Origin: Sphingobacteriales bacterium
GTDB taxonomy: Bacteria; Bacteroidota; Bacteroidia; CAILMK01; JAAYUY01
DNA length: 40,181 nt
Direction: 5' to 3'
Assembly: GCA_012517435.1 (NCBI GenBank)
Contig: JAAYUY010000083.1
Location: forward strand, 1 to 40,181
Under the pieces are notes generated by a model that was given only the letters and a program-made list of their open reading frames with translations, was not told the DNA's origin and did not search any database. The translations under genes were made by a program, and so were the position numbers. Positions within the stretch are counted from its first letter, which is position 1. The number at the start of each line of letters is the position of its first letter. Positions 1-8,616 of this stretch are shown piece after piece.

Positions 1-30
1 ATCAGGAAGAAGATTTTATAAATCTGAAAT

Positions 31-891
31 ATGAAAGACAAAAACAGAAAAATAGCGTTGCTGGAAGGCTGGCTTTCCACAGTCGTCAATACATTTTTGT
101 TTGCAATAAAGCTTTGGGCAGGAATAATGACAGGTTCCATTGCCATCATTGCTGATGCATGGCATACGCTTTCGGATTCCCTGACCTCAGTCATTGTTAT
201 TATTGGAGTTAAAGTTTCATCAAAACCGGCAGACAGGGAACATCCCTTCGGACATGGTCGTGCTGAGCTGATTGCCTCGCTCATTATCGGAGTTTTGCTG
301 GCAGTGGTGGCTGCCAATTTTGCCAGTGAGTCCATCAAAAGACTTATCAGACATGAAGTGGTTATTTTTAATACCCTCAGTATTGTTGTCATGATTGTTT
401 CTGTGGTCGTTAAAGAAGCCATTGCACAATATGCATTTTATGCTGCACGGATTACCAAAATGGATTTTCTGAAAGCCGATGGTTGGCATCACCGCAGCGA
501 TTCCATTGCATCTGTATTAATATTAATAGGAATCATATTTCAGAAAAAGGCTTTCTGGATTGACGGGGTTTTAGGCCTGATTGTATCAGTTCTGATACTG
601 TTGGTTGCGGTTAAAGTCATCAGGGATGCTGTAAATTGTTTGCTGGGAAAAGATATAACAGAGGAAACCAAAATGCAGATAGTCAATATAGTGGATGAAA
701 CTTCCTTTCATCAGATGCACCCCCATCACTTTCATTATCATGAATATGGAAGGCATCAGGAGGTAACATTTCATATCCGCCTTCCGGCAGAAATGACAGT
801 CAGCGAAGCTCACGACATTGCCAAAAAAATCGAAGTCAGCATTGAAGAGAGACTGAATATTCAGGCTACCATTCATATTGATCCGGTCTGA
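31..891 (+). CDS. Cation diffusion facilitator (CDF) family metal efflux protein
   Basis: Inner-membrane transporter of 286 residues, the usual CDF length, expected to export divalent metals such as Zn2+, Fe2+ or Mn2+ in exchange for protons. The N-terminal half is a run of hydrophobic helices. Two metal-site signatures are visible: ADAWHTLSDS near residue 43 (an HxxxD pair) and DGWHHRSDS near residue 150. The C-terminal cytoplasmic domain is His-rich (HPHHFHYHEYGRH, about residue 230) followed by a typical dimerisation fold. ATG start; the contig edge is 30 bases upstream, so its promoter and any upstream operon partner are not visible. The metal specificity cannot be decided from sequence. 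Family assignment is firm. Confidence 0.95.
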   Translation: MKDKNRKIALLEGWLSTVVNTFLFAIKLWAGIMTGSIAIIADAWHTLSDSLTSVIVIIGVKVSSKPADREHPFGHGRAELIASLIIGVLLAVVAANFASESIKRLIRHEVVIFNTLSIVVMIVSVVVKEAIAQYAFYAARITKMDFLKADGWHHRSDSIASVLILIGIIFQKKAFWIDGVLGLIVSVLILLVAVKVIRDAVNCLLGKDITEETKMQIVNIVDETSFHQMHPHHFHYHEYGRHQEVTFHIRLPAEMTVSEAHDIAKKIEVSIEERLNIQATIHIDPV

Positions 892-961
892 CAGATGTAA
901 CACTAAAATGAAATTAGTTCAGGTAATCAGGGAGATGAAGTTTATTGACCTGTCAACACAA

Positions 962-985
962 TTTTCAATATTTCATTATTGAAAA
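962..985. repeat. Perfect 9-bp AT-rich inverted repeat downstream of the CDF gene
   Basis: Arms TTTTCAATA and TATTGAAAA are separated by TTTCAT. The repeat lies about 70 bases after the CDF stop, in the 238-base gap between two convergent genes. It could be a weak terminator, but no T-run follows the stem and the arms are very AT-rich, so the role is uncertain. Nothing else convincing is visible in this gap. Confidence 0.4.
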
Positions 986-1129
986 CAGGCTGTAGGCTAT
1001 CAAAAGAGGGCAGTGGAAAGTTTTCAGCAGGCAAAAAACCGAAATCCGGAATCTGGCTTTCATAACCCATCACTCATCACTCGAAACCATATCGGACTAA
1101 ACTTTATCATTCTGCTTACAGATGCCGGA

Positions 1130-1582
1130 TTATTCCTTTTGTCTGCTGTCAATCAGTATGGTAACAGGGCCGTCATTGATAAGGTGAATATCCATCATGG
1201 CTCCGAAAACACCCGATTTAACTTCTTTATTAATCAGTTCTTTCAATGTTTTTATAAAATTTTCATAGAGCGGAATGGCTTTTTCAGGCCTTGCGGCCCG
1301 GATATATGATGGACGGTTTCCTTTTTTGGTACTTGCATGCAGAGTAAACTGACTGACCACCATGATTTCCCCATCTGTATCGCTGACCGAAAGGTTCATG
1401 ATTCCTTCAGCATCATCAAAAATTCTGAGCTGTGATATTTTTTTACACAACCAACTGACATCTTCTTCTTCGTCTTCGTGTTCTATTCCGAGAAACACCA
1501 GAAGTCCTTTTCCAATGCTGCTATATGGCTGATGGTCAATGTGAACTGAGGCTTCTTTTACCCTTTGAATAACTACACGCAT
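1130..1582 (-). CDS. dtd: D-aminoacyl-tRNA deacylase
   Basis: Cytosolic proofreading enzyme of 150 residues (full family length) that hydrolyses D-aminoacyl-tRNA, and Gly-tRNA(Ala), to free tRNA. The start MRVVIQRVKEASV is the typical DTD N-terminus. The conserved SQFTLHA motif around residue 78 and the Gly-cisPro-containing RPSYIRAARPE segment around residue 91 that form the active site are both present. The C-terminus (NDGPVTILIDS) also fits the family. ATG start at 1582. It is convergent with the CDF gene and lies downstream of the radical SAM operon on the same strand with a 73-base gap, so it may be read through from that operon. Confidence 0.95.
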   Translation of the reverse strand: MRVVIQRVKEASVHIDHQPYSSIGKGLLVFLGIEHEDEEEDVSWLCKKISQLRIFDDAEGIMNLSVSDTDGEIMVVSQFTLHASTKKGNRPSYIRAARPEKAIPLYENFIKTLKELINKEVKSGVFGAMMDIHLINDGPVTILIDSRQKE

Positions 1583-1655
1583 GGATTTTTTTTCTGCAAA
1601 AATCTGTTTTAAAGTCTGATTTTCACCTGATTATTCCCGCAAATTTCTCAAAAAA

Positions 1656-2744
1656 TCATGAATGCCCGCATTGTTTCATCATTTCGTAGTGACATCGAAG
1701 GGGATTTTCATTGCCGGGTTCGCGCAGGTGCATTGAGTTACCTTCACAATATCTGAAAGCCTCGCAATTCATGCATTTACCTGTTTTGGCCCAGTCACGG
1801 TTTCTGAAGTTCTCAAACCGGTTGTTCCATACGTCAATGAATTTGTCCTGATAAATATTTCCCTGAACAAAACCTCTGTGAATATTGGGACAAGCTGAAA
1901 TGGAACCATCTGCCAGAACGGAAGCAATCATTACCCCGGCACGGCAAAAATAATATCCATCCCTGACTTCAGTTTCGAAATTTCCCAAATAGCCTTCGCA
2001 TCCGTAACTTGCCCTGATACGGCCTTCTTCTCTTGTTTCCTTTAAAAAGTTCATCAACCCAAGCATTTGCTCAGGGCTTACATCCAGTTCATCATTTCCT
2101 TTTGCCCGTCCTGTGGGAAAAATGGTGAATATTCTCCACTTCTTTACACCCAGCTCTATCAGAAACTCTTTTAAATCATTAAGCTGGTGAAAATTTTTCC
2201 TGCTGATACAGGTAGCGACATCATACACCAGATCAGGTTCCCTGACAATCAGACGAATAGCTTCCACCGCTTTATTGAAACCGCCCTTATGTCCTCTCAG
2301 CCATTCATGTGTGTCTTCAAATCCATCGAGACTGACCGTAACAGAGCGTAGTCCGGCATTCATGAGTGAACGAAAGCGTTGAGACGTCAATGCAACACCA
2401 TTGGTAACAAACCCCCATGGATAGCCTTGTTTTTTCAATTCCTGCCCGACATATTCCAGATCTTTCCGCATCAAAGGTTCCCCGCCAGTGAGTACCACCA
2501 TCACTTTGTTTGGATTGTAGTAGTGGGTAAGCTCTTTGGTCACCTGTAGAAAATCATTGGCTGGCATGTCGGAGATACTGCTTTCTTTCCGGCAGTCGCT
2601 GCCACAGTGCAGGCACGAAATATTACAACGCAAGGTACACTCCCAGAACAAATAGGAAAGTTCATGAAGTTCAGCCTGAGCTTTCCGGTAATGTCTGAAA
2701 ACAGTCAGCCCGGCTTTTTTTCGTAATGAAGGTTTGATTTTCAA
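1656..2744 (-). CDS. Radical SAM/SPASM protein of a lipoprotein-associated system (TIGR04133-like)
   Basis: Predicted peptide-modifying radical SAM enzyme of 362 residues. The SAM-cluster motif CxxxCxxC is seen as CNISCLHC near residue 40, followed by the GGEP SAM-binding motif near residue 88. The C-terminal SPASM region has a Cys pattern that could ligate auxiliary Fe-S clusters (FCRAG, SACPNIH, GKCMNCEAFRYCEG, a final RCHYE). The start is TTG; its first three bases overlap the preceding stop as TTGA, indicating translational coupling, and no in-frame ATG gives a sensible N-terminus. The gene is the last of a four-gene operon. From memory of the TIGRFAM families, a radical SAM/SPASM enzyme next to a small lipoprotein corresponds to TIGR04133 with TIGR04134. 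The reaction carried out is unknown. Confidence 0.88.
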   Translation of the reverse strand: MKIKPSLRKKAGLTVFRHYRKAQAELHELSYLFWECTLRCNISCLHCGSDCRKESSISDMPANDFLQVTKELTHYYNPNKVMVVLTGGEPLMRKDLEYVGQELKKQGYPWGFVTNGVALTSQRFRSLMNAGLRSVTVSLDGFEDTHEWLRGHKGGFNKAVEAIRLIVREPDLVYDVATCISRKNFHQLNDLKEFLIELGVKKWRIFTIFPTGRAKGNDELDVSPEQMLGLMNFLKETREEGRIRASYGCEGYLGNFETEVRDGYYFCRAGVMIASVLADGSISACPNIHRGFVQGNIYQDKFIDVWNNRFENFRNRDWAKTGKCMNCEAFRYCEGNSMHLREPGNENPLRCHYEMMKQCGHS

Positions 2745-2956
2745 GATTTTTTCTCTTCCTGGTAAATAGACGAAGGAGGTCCGTACAATGCCGGTTGTTC
2801 CTTGTATCTGGGATTCTTGTCTTTCCTTTTTTCTTTATCGCATCGAAGAACCTTGCATGATACAAATCCGGAAATAAAACCGCTTATTAACACAAGGGAA
2901 ACAAAACCAAATAAATATGATTTTAACCTGTCTGATTTTGCCTTAATCTTTTTCAT
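2741..2956 (-). CDS. Small membrane-anchored or lipoprotein peptide with a YGPP motif
   Basis: Unrecognised protein of 71 residues. An N-terminal basic segment is followed by one hydrophobic helix ending FVSC (about residues 14-34), which could be a transmembrane anchor or a lax lipobox. A short charged, Lys-rich tail contains ALYGPPSSIY near the C-terminus. The ATG at 2956 is preferred over an upstream TTG because it lies 10 bases after the lipoprotein stop and starts cleanly with MKK. Its stop overlaps the radical SAM start. The YGPP motif resembles the YGTP of the neighbouring lipoprotein and the YGAP of the first operon product, which makes it a candidate substrate or partner of the enzyme. 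Confidence 0.7.
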   Translation of the reverse strand: MKKIKAKSDRLKSYLFGFVSLVLISGFISGFVSCKVLRCDKEKRKDKNPRYKEQPALYGPPSSIYQEEKKS

Positions 2957-2966
2957 CTCTGAAGTT

Positions 2967-3338
2967 TCATTGTTTCCATTCAATATTCAGAGATTCCTGT
3001 TCGGCAGGAAGCACAACAATGGTATCGTTCAGGCCGTCCTGGGCACTAAATAGTACTTTTTCATGAATAAAACCATTCAGGTTAATTTCAAAACTGCCAT
3101 CAGAAGCAGTATAAGCTTTGGAAATTCCGGATGAAGATGCGGCTTTGATTTCCAGATTTCCGGCTGCCTGCCCGTTTTCAAGCAACAATTTGCCTTTAAT
3201 GGTATAGTTCCTGTTGAACTGACTGTCGGTTGGGGTGCCGTAGCAGGCCTCGAAAACAAAACTGACAGCCCCTATGCCCATCAGATAGAGCATCCCTCTT
3301 GAAATAACCGATTTAATCCTGAAATACAATTTTCTCAT
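2967..3338 (-). CDS. Radical SAM-associated lipoprotein (TIGR04134-like)
   Basis: Predicted lipoprotein of 123 residues. An N-terminal hydrophobic segment ends in FEAC, a loose lipobox, with the Cys near residue 32 and immediately followed by YGTPTDSQF. The rest reads as a carboxypeptidase-regulatory-like beta-sandwich: YTIKGKLL, then NGQAAGNLEIKA, then ASDGSFEINL. This matches my memory of the radical-SAM-associated lipoprotein family found next to SPASM enzymes in Bacteroidetes. It sits between a T9SS-type protein (10 bases upstream) and the small YGPP peptide (10 bases downstream). It is presumably exported and attached to the envelope. Whether it is the modified substrate is inference. 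Confidence 0.78.
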   Translation of the reverse strand: MRKLYFRIKSVISRGMLYLMGIGAVSFVFEACYGTPTDSQFNRNYTIKGKLLLENGQAAGNLEIKAASSSGISKAYTASDGSFEINLNGFIHEKVLFSAQDGLNDTIVVLPAEQESLNIEWKQ

Positions 3339-3348
3339 ACAAATGAAT

Positions 3349-3861
3349 TTATTGATTTTTAATAACTTTTCTTTTTATTGTTGTTCCGTTGGCTGTGGTA
3401 AAAACCAGCAGGTAGGTGCCTTTGGGGTACTTCCCCATATTCAGCTCCCTGAATTCTCCGGCATTGATCTTTAATTGGTATGTGGCCAGCAGTTCTCCCC
3501 GCATGTTAAATATATCCAATGTAAATTCCTGCTGTTCCGTCCCTTCAGATATTATCCTGATTTCTGAGGAACAGGGATTAGGGAAAAGCCGGATATCGAA
3601 AGCATTTTCTGGCGGAGATTCTGTAACAGGCTGAAAGGAAAGAGCGGGAGTTGTAAGATCAGTATCTTTCTGATTTTCAATAAAATAGAATATATCGCAA
3701 TTGGAATCTGCTACGGGAAGCTTCCAGATTTCTTTCTGTTCCTGAATTTTTCGATTGAAATAAAGATTTTCAGGTGCACCATACTGGGCGACAACAGGAG
3801 AATGAAATCCCGGAATGAAACCGCACAGCAATACACACCATTTGAGAATTCTTTTTTGCAC
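3349..3861 (-). CDS. Short exported protein with a T9SS type A sorting domain and N-terminal YGAP motif
   Basis: Protein of 170 residues with three parts. A signal peptide ends near residue 26 (HSPVVAQ). A short mature N-terminus starts directly with YGAPENLYF. A C-terminal type IX sorting domain begins near residue 90, with the hallmark FPNPCSSEIRI, then FNMRGELL, KYPKGTYLLVF and a basic KRKVIKNQ tail. The start codon is GTG. A TAnnTTTG -7 element lies 36 bases upstream, so this is probably the first gene of the operon. There is almost no domain between signal and sorting region, so the protein is little more than a secretion carrier for a short segment that holds the YGAP motif. No enzymatic role is visible. 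Confidence 0.85.
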   Translation of the reverse strand: MQKRILKWCVLLCGFIPGFHSPVVAQYGAPENLYFNRKIQEQKEIWKLPVADSNCDIFYFIENQKDTDLTTPALSFQPVTESPPENAFDIRLFPNPCSSEIRIISEGTEQQEFTLDIFNMRGELLATYQLKINAGEFRELNMGKYPKGTYLLVFTTANGTTIKRKVIKNQ

Positions 3862-3896
3862 CTTGAAATTTATGTGGTTGAATACCTGTTAACGTG

Positions 3897-3904
3897 CAAA
3901 TGTA
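3897..3904 (-). promoter_or_regulatory. Bacteroidetes -7 element for the radical SAM operon
   Basis: On the minus strand the bases read TACATTTG, a full match to TAnnTTTG, about 36 bases before the GTG start at 3861. I see no TTG at the usual -33 spacing, so the call rests on one element and its position. Confidence 0.4.
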
Positions 3905-3925
3905 AAAAAAATTTGATATGAAATG

Positions 3926-5701
3926 TTAAAGTTGCACAAAAAGGGTAATTCTGGTACCATCCCGAACCACATCAACAGTGATCTGATCGCCAGGATGGAG
4001 GCTTTTCAGCCGGTTCATATAATCGTAAATGTTGTTTACCTCAGCACCATTGACTGCTGTAATCACATCTCCGTTTCTCATCCCCGACAACTGGGCAGGC
4101 CCACCGCTTCTGACCGACTGTACCTTCAATCCCTTGACATCACTGGCTGAGAAATCAGGCAATATGCCAAGGGTAACTTTATAACTCCCTGAAGATGATT
4201 TTGTTTTAGGCCCTGCTTCCTGAAAAGTGATTTGAGGTAGGTTTGCATAGCTGGTTGCCAGCTCTTCAACAAATTCAAGTAAGTTGGTCATTCCCTTGTA
4301 ATTGATTTTGTCCTCATCATCAGCCCAGGTGTGATAATCGTTATGTGCACCGGTAGTGATAAAGATGACAGGGATATTGTTTGCATAAAATGAGGCATGG
4401 TCTGATGGCCCGAGTCCTTCCGGAGATTTTTTAAAATCAAAGGAATATTCTTTTTCAAAAATACTGAAAAGGGAATCATTTTCGCGGGCAGTGCCTGTTC
4501 CGCCAATAAGCAAATATTTACTAATGGTATCCAGCCTACCGACCATGTCCATATTGATCATGGCTTTAATCCGGGAAAGGGGAACGGGGCAGCTGGCAAC
4601 AAATTTTGAGGAGCCAAGCAATCCGGATTCTTCCCCCGTAAAAGCCACAAAAATAACGCTCCTTTTAAGCACTGAGCGATTTTTACTTAACTTGCCGGCA
4701 AGTTCAATCATTGCCGCAACGCCTGAGGCATTATCGTCAGCACCATTATGAACAGCAATAGTGTCGGGGAAACGGGAACCTGAACCCGGGCCTCCCATCC
4801 CCAGATGGTCGTAATGTGCCCCGATGACGATGTATTCATCCTTCAGCAGGGGGCCGCTTCCTTTCAGGATAGCTGCCACATTGCATGTCTTTCCCTGACT
4901 TGTTATGACTTCAGTTGATAAAGAGACATTTTTTTCCAAATCAAAACTCATGGGAGATTTTTTTTCCAGTATGCTGCTTTCAATCATTTCAAGCGATTGA
5001 TTCTGAGTAAATAATGCTCTGGAAGCAAAGCTCCGGCTAATCTGAATGACAGGAATTTTTGAACGGCTGTTGGTTTTTGAGAAAACAAGAGGAGGGAGAA
5101 AATCCTCCTTTTTTTCAGATGCAGGATAAATAAAAATTACACCTGCAGCTCCTTTATCAGCAGCCACCATGGCTTTGTAATTGTCGGAGGAAAATTCTGA
5201 AAACGGATTATTTCTTTCTTTCAGGTCGGGCTCTCCGTTAAAAAGGACAACAATTTTTCCTTTTACATCCACATCAGCATAATCATTCCATTTAAATTTA
5301 TCTGTCTGAATATCAAACCCATAACCGGCAAAAAACACATCTGCTGACACGCTGGTATCGGCTGAAAAGACTAAGGGAATAAAATCTGTTCCGGCCTTAG
5401 CGGTTAACTCAGCGGTTTTAAAGGTATTGTTTTTACCCATGTGATAGGCTGTAACAACGTCAAAATATTGAAAACCATTGTCAAAGAGCAACTCCAGATG
5501 TTGATTCTTGAATTGTTTGCGAATATAACCTGCTGCTTTAAGGGCTTCGGGCGATCCGCTTTTTCTTCCTTTCAATTTGTCAGATGCAAGGTATTGAATA
5601 TGTTTTTTTAAAGCAGACTCCGCGAAGGAGGAGTGAATTTGTGAAAAGGAAACATGGCTTGCAAATAGCAAAGCTGTAAAAACAATAAGAATTTTATTCA
5701 T
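3926..5701 (-). CDS. Exported M28 family metallopeptidase with PA and PDZ domains
   Basis: Predicted zinc aminopeptidase of 591 residues acting outside the cytoplasm. A signal peptide covers residues 1-20 (ending SFSQ). A PA insert follows at about 90-240 (VVLFNGEP, GAAGVIFIYP). The M28 catalytic domain spans about 265-490 with zinc ligands in GAHYDHLG, HNGADDNASG, FTGEESGLLGS, NMDMVGR and the final DYHTW. A C-terminal PDZ domain occupies about 500-591 (SGMRNGDVITAVNG). ATG start; TAATTTTG, a -7-like element, sits about 20 bases upstream on the minus strand (5721-5728). The gene stands alone between the radical SAM operon and the thioredoxin-like gene. The PDZ fusion is common among Bacteroidetes M28 peptidases and may help bind substrate C-termini. 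Confidence 0.92.
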   Translation of the reverse strand: MNKILIVFTALLFASHVSFSQIHSSFAESALKKHIQYLASDKLKGRKSGSPEALKAAGYIRKQFKNQHLELLFDNGFQYFDVVTAYHMGKNNTFKTAELTAKAGTDFIPLVFSADTSVSADVFFAGYGFDIQTDKFKWNDYADVDVKGKIVVLFNGEPDLKERNNPFSEFSSDNYKAMVAADKGAAGVIFIYPASEKKEDFLPPLVFSKTNSRSKIPVIQISRSFASRALFTQNQSLEMIESSILEKKSPMSFDLEKNVSLSTEVITSQGKTCNVAAILKGSGPLLKDEYIVIGAHYDHLGMGGPGSGSRFPDTIAVHNGADDNASGVAAMIELAGKLSKNRSVLKRSVIFVAFTGEESGLLGSSKFVASCPVPLSRIKAMINMDMVGRLDTISKYLLIGGTGTARENDSLFSIFEKEYSFDFKKSPEGLGPSDHASFYANNIPVIFITTGAHNDYHTWADDEDKINYKGMTNLLEFVEELATSYANLPQITFQEAGPKTKSSSGSYKVTLGILPDFSASDVKGLKVQSVRSGGPAQLSGMRNGDVITAVNGAEVNNIYDYMNRLKSLHPGDQITVDVVRDGTRITLFVQL

Positions 5702-5754
5702 GACTGAATGATTGAATTTGCAAAATTAAGGAAGACCAAAGGAGAGAGGTAAAC

Positions 5755-6093
5755 TTAATTTTTTCCGTTCCTGATTAAGATTTTGATTTTATTGACAAGT
5801 GTTTTTCTTGGAATAATTCCTTCGATTTTTTCAATCATTTTTCCCTGATTGAAAATCAGATAGGCAGGCGTTTTTGTGATGTGGTATTTGTTGATGAGTG
5901 TTTTATCAGTATCAAAATTTACCCTGCATATCTTAAGTGAGCCATTCAGATCGTTTTTAAGATCTTTAATTACCGGAGACATGATATGACAAGAGCCACT
6001 CCAGTCGGCATAAATTTCAACCAGAACAAGAGGAAACTGTTCTGTGATTTCTGATGAAAAAGGCTCAAACTGATTGTTGTTGAAAAACGTCAT
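5755..6093 (-). CDS. Thioredoxin-like protein with an SGSC active site
   Basis: Thioredoxin-fold protein of 112 residues. The segment VEIYADWSGSCHIMSPVI aligns with the thioredoxin active site, but the usual CGPC is SGSC, so only the second Cys remains. The cis-Pro loop is intact (TKTPAYLIF), as is the GKMIEKIEG strand. There is no signal peptide, so it should act in the cytosol. Loss of the nucleophilic Cys argues against ordinary disulfide reductase activity; a chaperone, binding or monothiol role is possible. I recall similar WSGSCHIM proteins in other Bacteroidetes, so this is probably a conserved variant rather than a decay product. ATG at 6093 is preferred to an upstream GTG at 6102. 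Confidence 0.85.
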   Translation of the reverse strand: MTFFNNNQFEPFSSEITEQFPLVLVEIYADWSGSCHIMSPVIKDLKNDLNGSLKICRVNFDTDKTLINKYHITKTPAYLIFNQGKMIEKIEGIIPRKTLVNKIKILIRNGKN

Positions 6094-6254
6094 CACTTTC
6101 ACACTTTAAAAGAAAAAATCGTGAGGCTTTTAAAAAATGTGAGGGATTTTTTAAAAAGGTTAAACTGAACTGGAAACTGTAGCCCCACGATTTCGCCTTA
6201 TTTATCTCAATTCTTATACCAAAATTTTTATTTTTCTTAACGTTTTTATAAGGT

Positions 6255-6287
6255 AAACAAAATCAATGATTAAGATTGATTTTGTTT
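6255..6287. repeat. Perfect 13-bp inverted repeat between the sigma-54 activator and thioredoxin-like genes
   Basis: Arms AAACAAAATCAAT and ATTGATTTTGTTT are separated by the 7-base loop GATTAAG. The repeat lies 61-93 bases after the stop of the sigma-54 activator gene and about 160 bases before the next start on that strand. It may be an unusual terminator, since the arm itself carries TTTTGTTT, or a protein-binding site. The rest of this 245-base gap shows nothing clear. Confidence 0.5.
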
Positions 6288-6347
6288 GTAGGGGTAAAGA
6301 GTTATCTTTCCGGAAAAACTCCAATATAACGTAGATTATCCAAAATA

Positions 6348-8480
6348 TTATAGGTTATTTTTTGAGATTCCCAGTTTTTTCATTCTTGCTTCAAGTGTAG
6401 TGGGCTTGAGTCCCAGAATCTTAGCTGCACCCTTTTCACCCCGTATGCGGTAAGCTGTGGATTGAAGTACTTTTAAAATATGCTCTTTCTCAATGTTTTC
6501 AATGGTCATGTTTTCAATGTCCCGGATTGAATTTGAATGAAATAAATTTTCATTTATCACCAGTTCAGTACCCATACTGGTTATCATGGCTCTTTCAATC
6601 ACGTTTTCGAGTTCCCGGATATTTCCCGGCCAGTCGTACAACTGACATGCAGCCATGGTTTTATGGGAAACTGAGCTAAACTTTCGGCCTGTTTTATGTG
6701 AAAATTTATTGATGAAATAATTGACAAGCAGAGGGATGTCTTCCTTTCGCTGACGTAAGGGAGGCAGGGAAATAGGGAATACATTCAGGCGGTAAAATAA
6801 ATCAGGGCGGAAATTTCCCTTTTTTACTTCCTCGCTGAGGTTACGGTTGGTAGCGGCAATGACGCGCACATCTACCTTGAAAGTTTTGGGATTCCCAAGA
6901 CGTTCAAATTCACCATCCTGTAATACCCTCAAGAGTTTCGGCTGCAGTTCGATGGGTAATTCACCGATTTCATCCAGAAAAATGGTTCCTTTGTCTGCAA
7001 GTTCAAAGCGGCCTATTTTTTTGTAGAGCGCCCCGGTGAATGCCCCTTTTTCATACCCAAACAATTCACTTTCAATCAGAGAAGCAGGCAATGCCGCACA
7101 ATTGACTTTCACCAAGGGGTGTTTGTTGCGGTTGCTGATATTGTGTATTGCTCTGGCTATCAGCTCTTTACCTGTTCCTGTTTCTCCGAGAATCAATACC
7201 GTGGTGCGGGTATTTGCCACCCGTTCCACATTTGTCAGGATTTTTTTCATTTCGGCATTCTGGGTGATGATTTCCTCAAAATTATGCTCCAGTTTGATTT
7301 CATCCTGCAGATAGATGTTTTCTGCTTCCAGCTTGTTTTTTAAGGATTGAATCTCTGCCAAAGCATCTTTGAGTTTTTTTTCTGATTTCTTTTTCTCGGT
7401 TATGTCATGCACAAAGCCGACACTGAACGTATTTCCTTCAAATTCAAGTAAATTGGCAGATATTTCGACATCTCTCAATTCTCCGTTGCTTGTCTGGTGT
7501 ATGGTTTCAAGCAATAACCTTTTCTCACGGCAAAGCTGTTCCCAGATTTTTGACCAGCTTTTTTCATTCAGGGTAGGATTGATCTGCCAGACTTTCATCT
7601 GCTCAAGTTCTTGCCGGGAATATCCCCAGTATTCACAGGCATAATCGTTCACCCTGAAAAAAGTACCGTCTTTTTTCAACATGAAAATAGCCTGATGGGT
7701 ATTGTCGATTACGAAATGAGACAGACGTTTTTCTTCCTCAGATCTTTTTAATTCCATTAAGGTGTCCAATAAGCTTATTTCTGCCTTTTTTCTGGCGGTA
7801 ATGTCGCGGAAATGTTGTGCAACCTTTACCACTTCCCGGTTCTTGCCGAATATTGGATGGTAAAGTACATCCAGCCACAGGTCTTTTTCAGGCAGGTATT
7901 GTTCGACCATTTCAGTTTTTCCGCTCTGAAACACTTTTTTAATTTCATTCTCCTGATTGATGAGTGTCAGGCATTTCTTTCCAATGTAATCATCGTTTTC
8001 GATGCCAAGCAGTTTTTTGGCATTTTGGTTATAGTAGATTACATTCATCATATTGTCAATTAGCCCCAGAGGCTCATCAATGTAATTCAGGAAAGCTTCC
8101 AGCAGCAGGCTGCCTTCACGGGATAAAGAATTTGTAAAGCTGAGTTCAGAAATTTCGACTACCATGCCACAGAAATATTCTTTTCCGTCAATATCATATC
8201 TGGAAACATAAATTTCGACCGGAATAATTGTTTTATTTTTCGTGATGTGCCGGCTTTCAAAATAATGAAAACCTTTTTCAGAAATGGTAGAAGTAAGTTC
8301 TTCCCATTTAAGGGGCTGAAATCTCAGGCTAATGTCTTCAATGGTCAGTTTTGTCAGTTCATCCAGCGAATAGCCCAGATGCACGCAGGCTTTCTGGTTG
8401 GCATAAACTATTTTCATGCTTTTATCTGCCCAAAAAACAGGGAAAGGGATTTTTTCAATATCTGCAAAATGAAATGTCAT
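6348..8480 (-). CDS. PAS-domain sigma-54-dependent transcriptional activator
   Basis: Cytosolic regulator of 710 residues. Three PAS-type sensor domains occupy about residues 5-115, 125-235 and 250-365 (for example [19 protein letters not shown] and [24 protein letters not shown]). A short coiled coil follows at about 365-400. The AAA+ sigma-54 interaction domain spans about 400-635, with Walker A GETGTGKE, the GAFTGA loop, Walker [12 protein letters not shown] and the arginine-finger region [15 protein letters not shown] Fis-type helix-turn-helix ends the protein ([21 protein letters not shown]). The ATG at 8480 is chosen over an upstream TTG because a TATCTTTG -7 element lies between them. 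There is no receiver domain, so input is by PAS ligand or partner. No sigma-54 -24/-12 promoter was seen nearby, so its target genes are unknown. Confidence 0.93.
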   Translation of the reverse strand: MTFHFADIEKIPFPVFWADKSMKIVYANQKACVHLGYSLDELTKLTIEDISLRFQPLKWEELTSTISEKGFHYFESRHITKNKTIIPVEIYVSRYDIDGKEYFCGMVVEISELSFTNSLSREGSLLLEAFLNYIDEPLGLIDNMMNVIYYNQNAKKLLGIENDDYIGKKCLTLINQENEIKKVFQSGKTEMVEQYLPEKDLWLDVLYHPIFGKNREVVKVAQHFRDITARKKAEISLLDTLMELKRSEEEKRLSHFVIDNTHQAIFMLKKDGTFFRVNDYACEYWGYSRQELEQMKVWQINPTLNEKSWSKIWEQLCREKRLLLETIHQTSNGELRDVEISANLLEFEGNTFSVGFVHDITEKKKSEKKLKDALAEIQSLKNKLEAENIYLQDEIKLEHNFEEIITQNAEMKKILTNVERVANTRTTVLILGETGTGKELIARAIHNISNRNKHPLVKVNCAALPASLIESELFGYEKGAFTGALYKKIGRFELADKGTIFLDEIGELPIELQPKLLRVLQDGEFERLGNPKTFKVDVRVIAATNRNLSEEVKKGNFRPDLFYRLNVFPISLPPLRQRKEDIPLLVNYFINKFSHKTGRKFSSVSHKTMAACQLYDWPGNIRELENVIERAMITSMGTELVINENLFHSNSIRDIENMTIENIEKEHILKVLQSTAYRIRGEKGAAKILGLKPTTLEARMKKLGISKNNL

Positions 8481-8501
8481 GAATTGGTTTATTTTTTCCG
8501 G

Positions 8502-8509
8502 CAAAGATA
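8502..8509 (-). promoter_or_regulatory. -7 element that sets the start of the sigma-54 activator gene
   Basis: Minus-strand TATCTTTG matches TAnnTTTG, 21 bases before the ATG at 8480. It overlaps the alternative TTG start at 8504, which would therefore not be transcribed. I see no good -33 TTG. Confidence 0.45.
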
Positions 8510-8616
8510 AAACTCCAATATTTTGGAGAAGGAAAAAATATTTTTTTTTCGTATTAAGTTTTTTAAATAGATATTTGTTGACCTAAAAAATATCCCAACC
8601 AAAAAATTTTTACAAG

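Noticed and set aside
908-982. Short ORF of 24 codons after the CDF gene
   Set aside because: Too short, no homology pattern, and it overlaps the AT-rich inverted repeat. No ribosome-binding or promoter support.
1013-1309. Plus-strand ORF of about 98 residues over the dtd gene
   Set aside because: Shadow of the minus-strand dtd coding sequence, with no protein-like features.
6102-6348. Sigma-54 promoter (TGGCAC-N5-TTGC) near the sigma-54 activator
   Set aside because: No acceptable match to the -24/-12 consensus on either strand of the flanking gaps.
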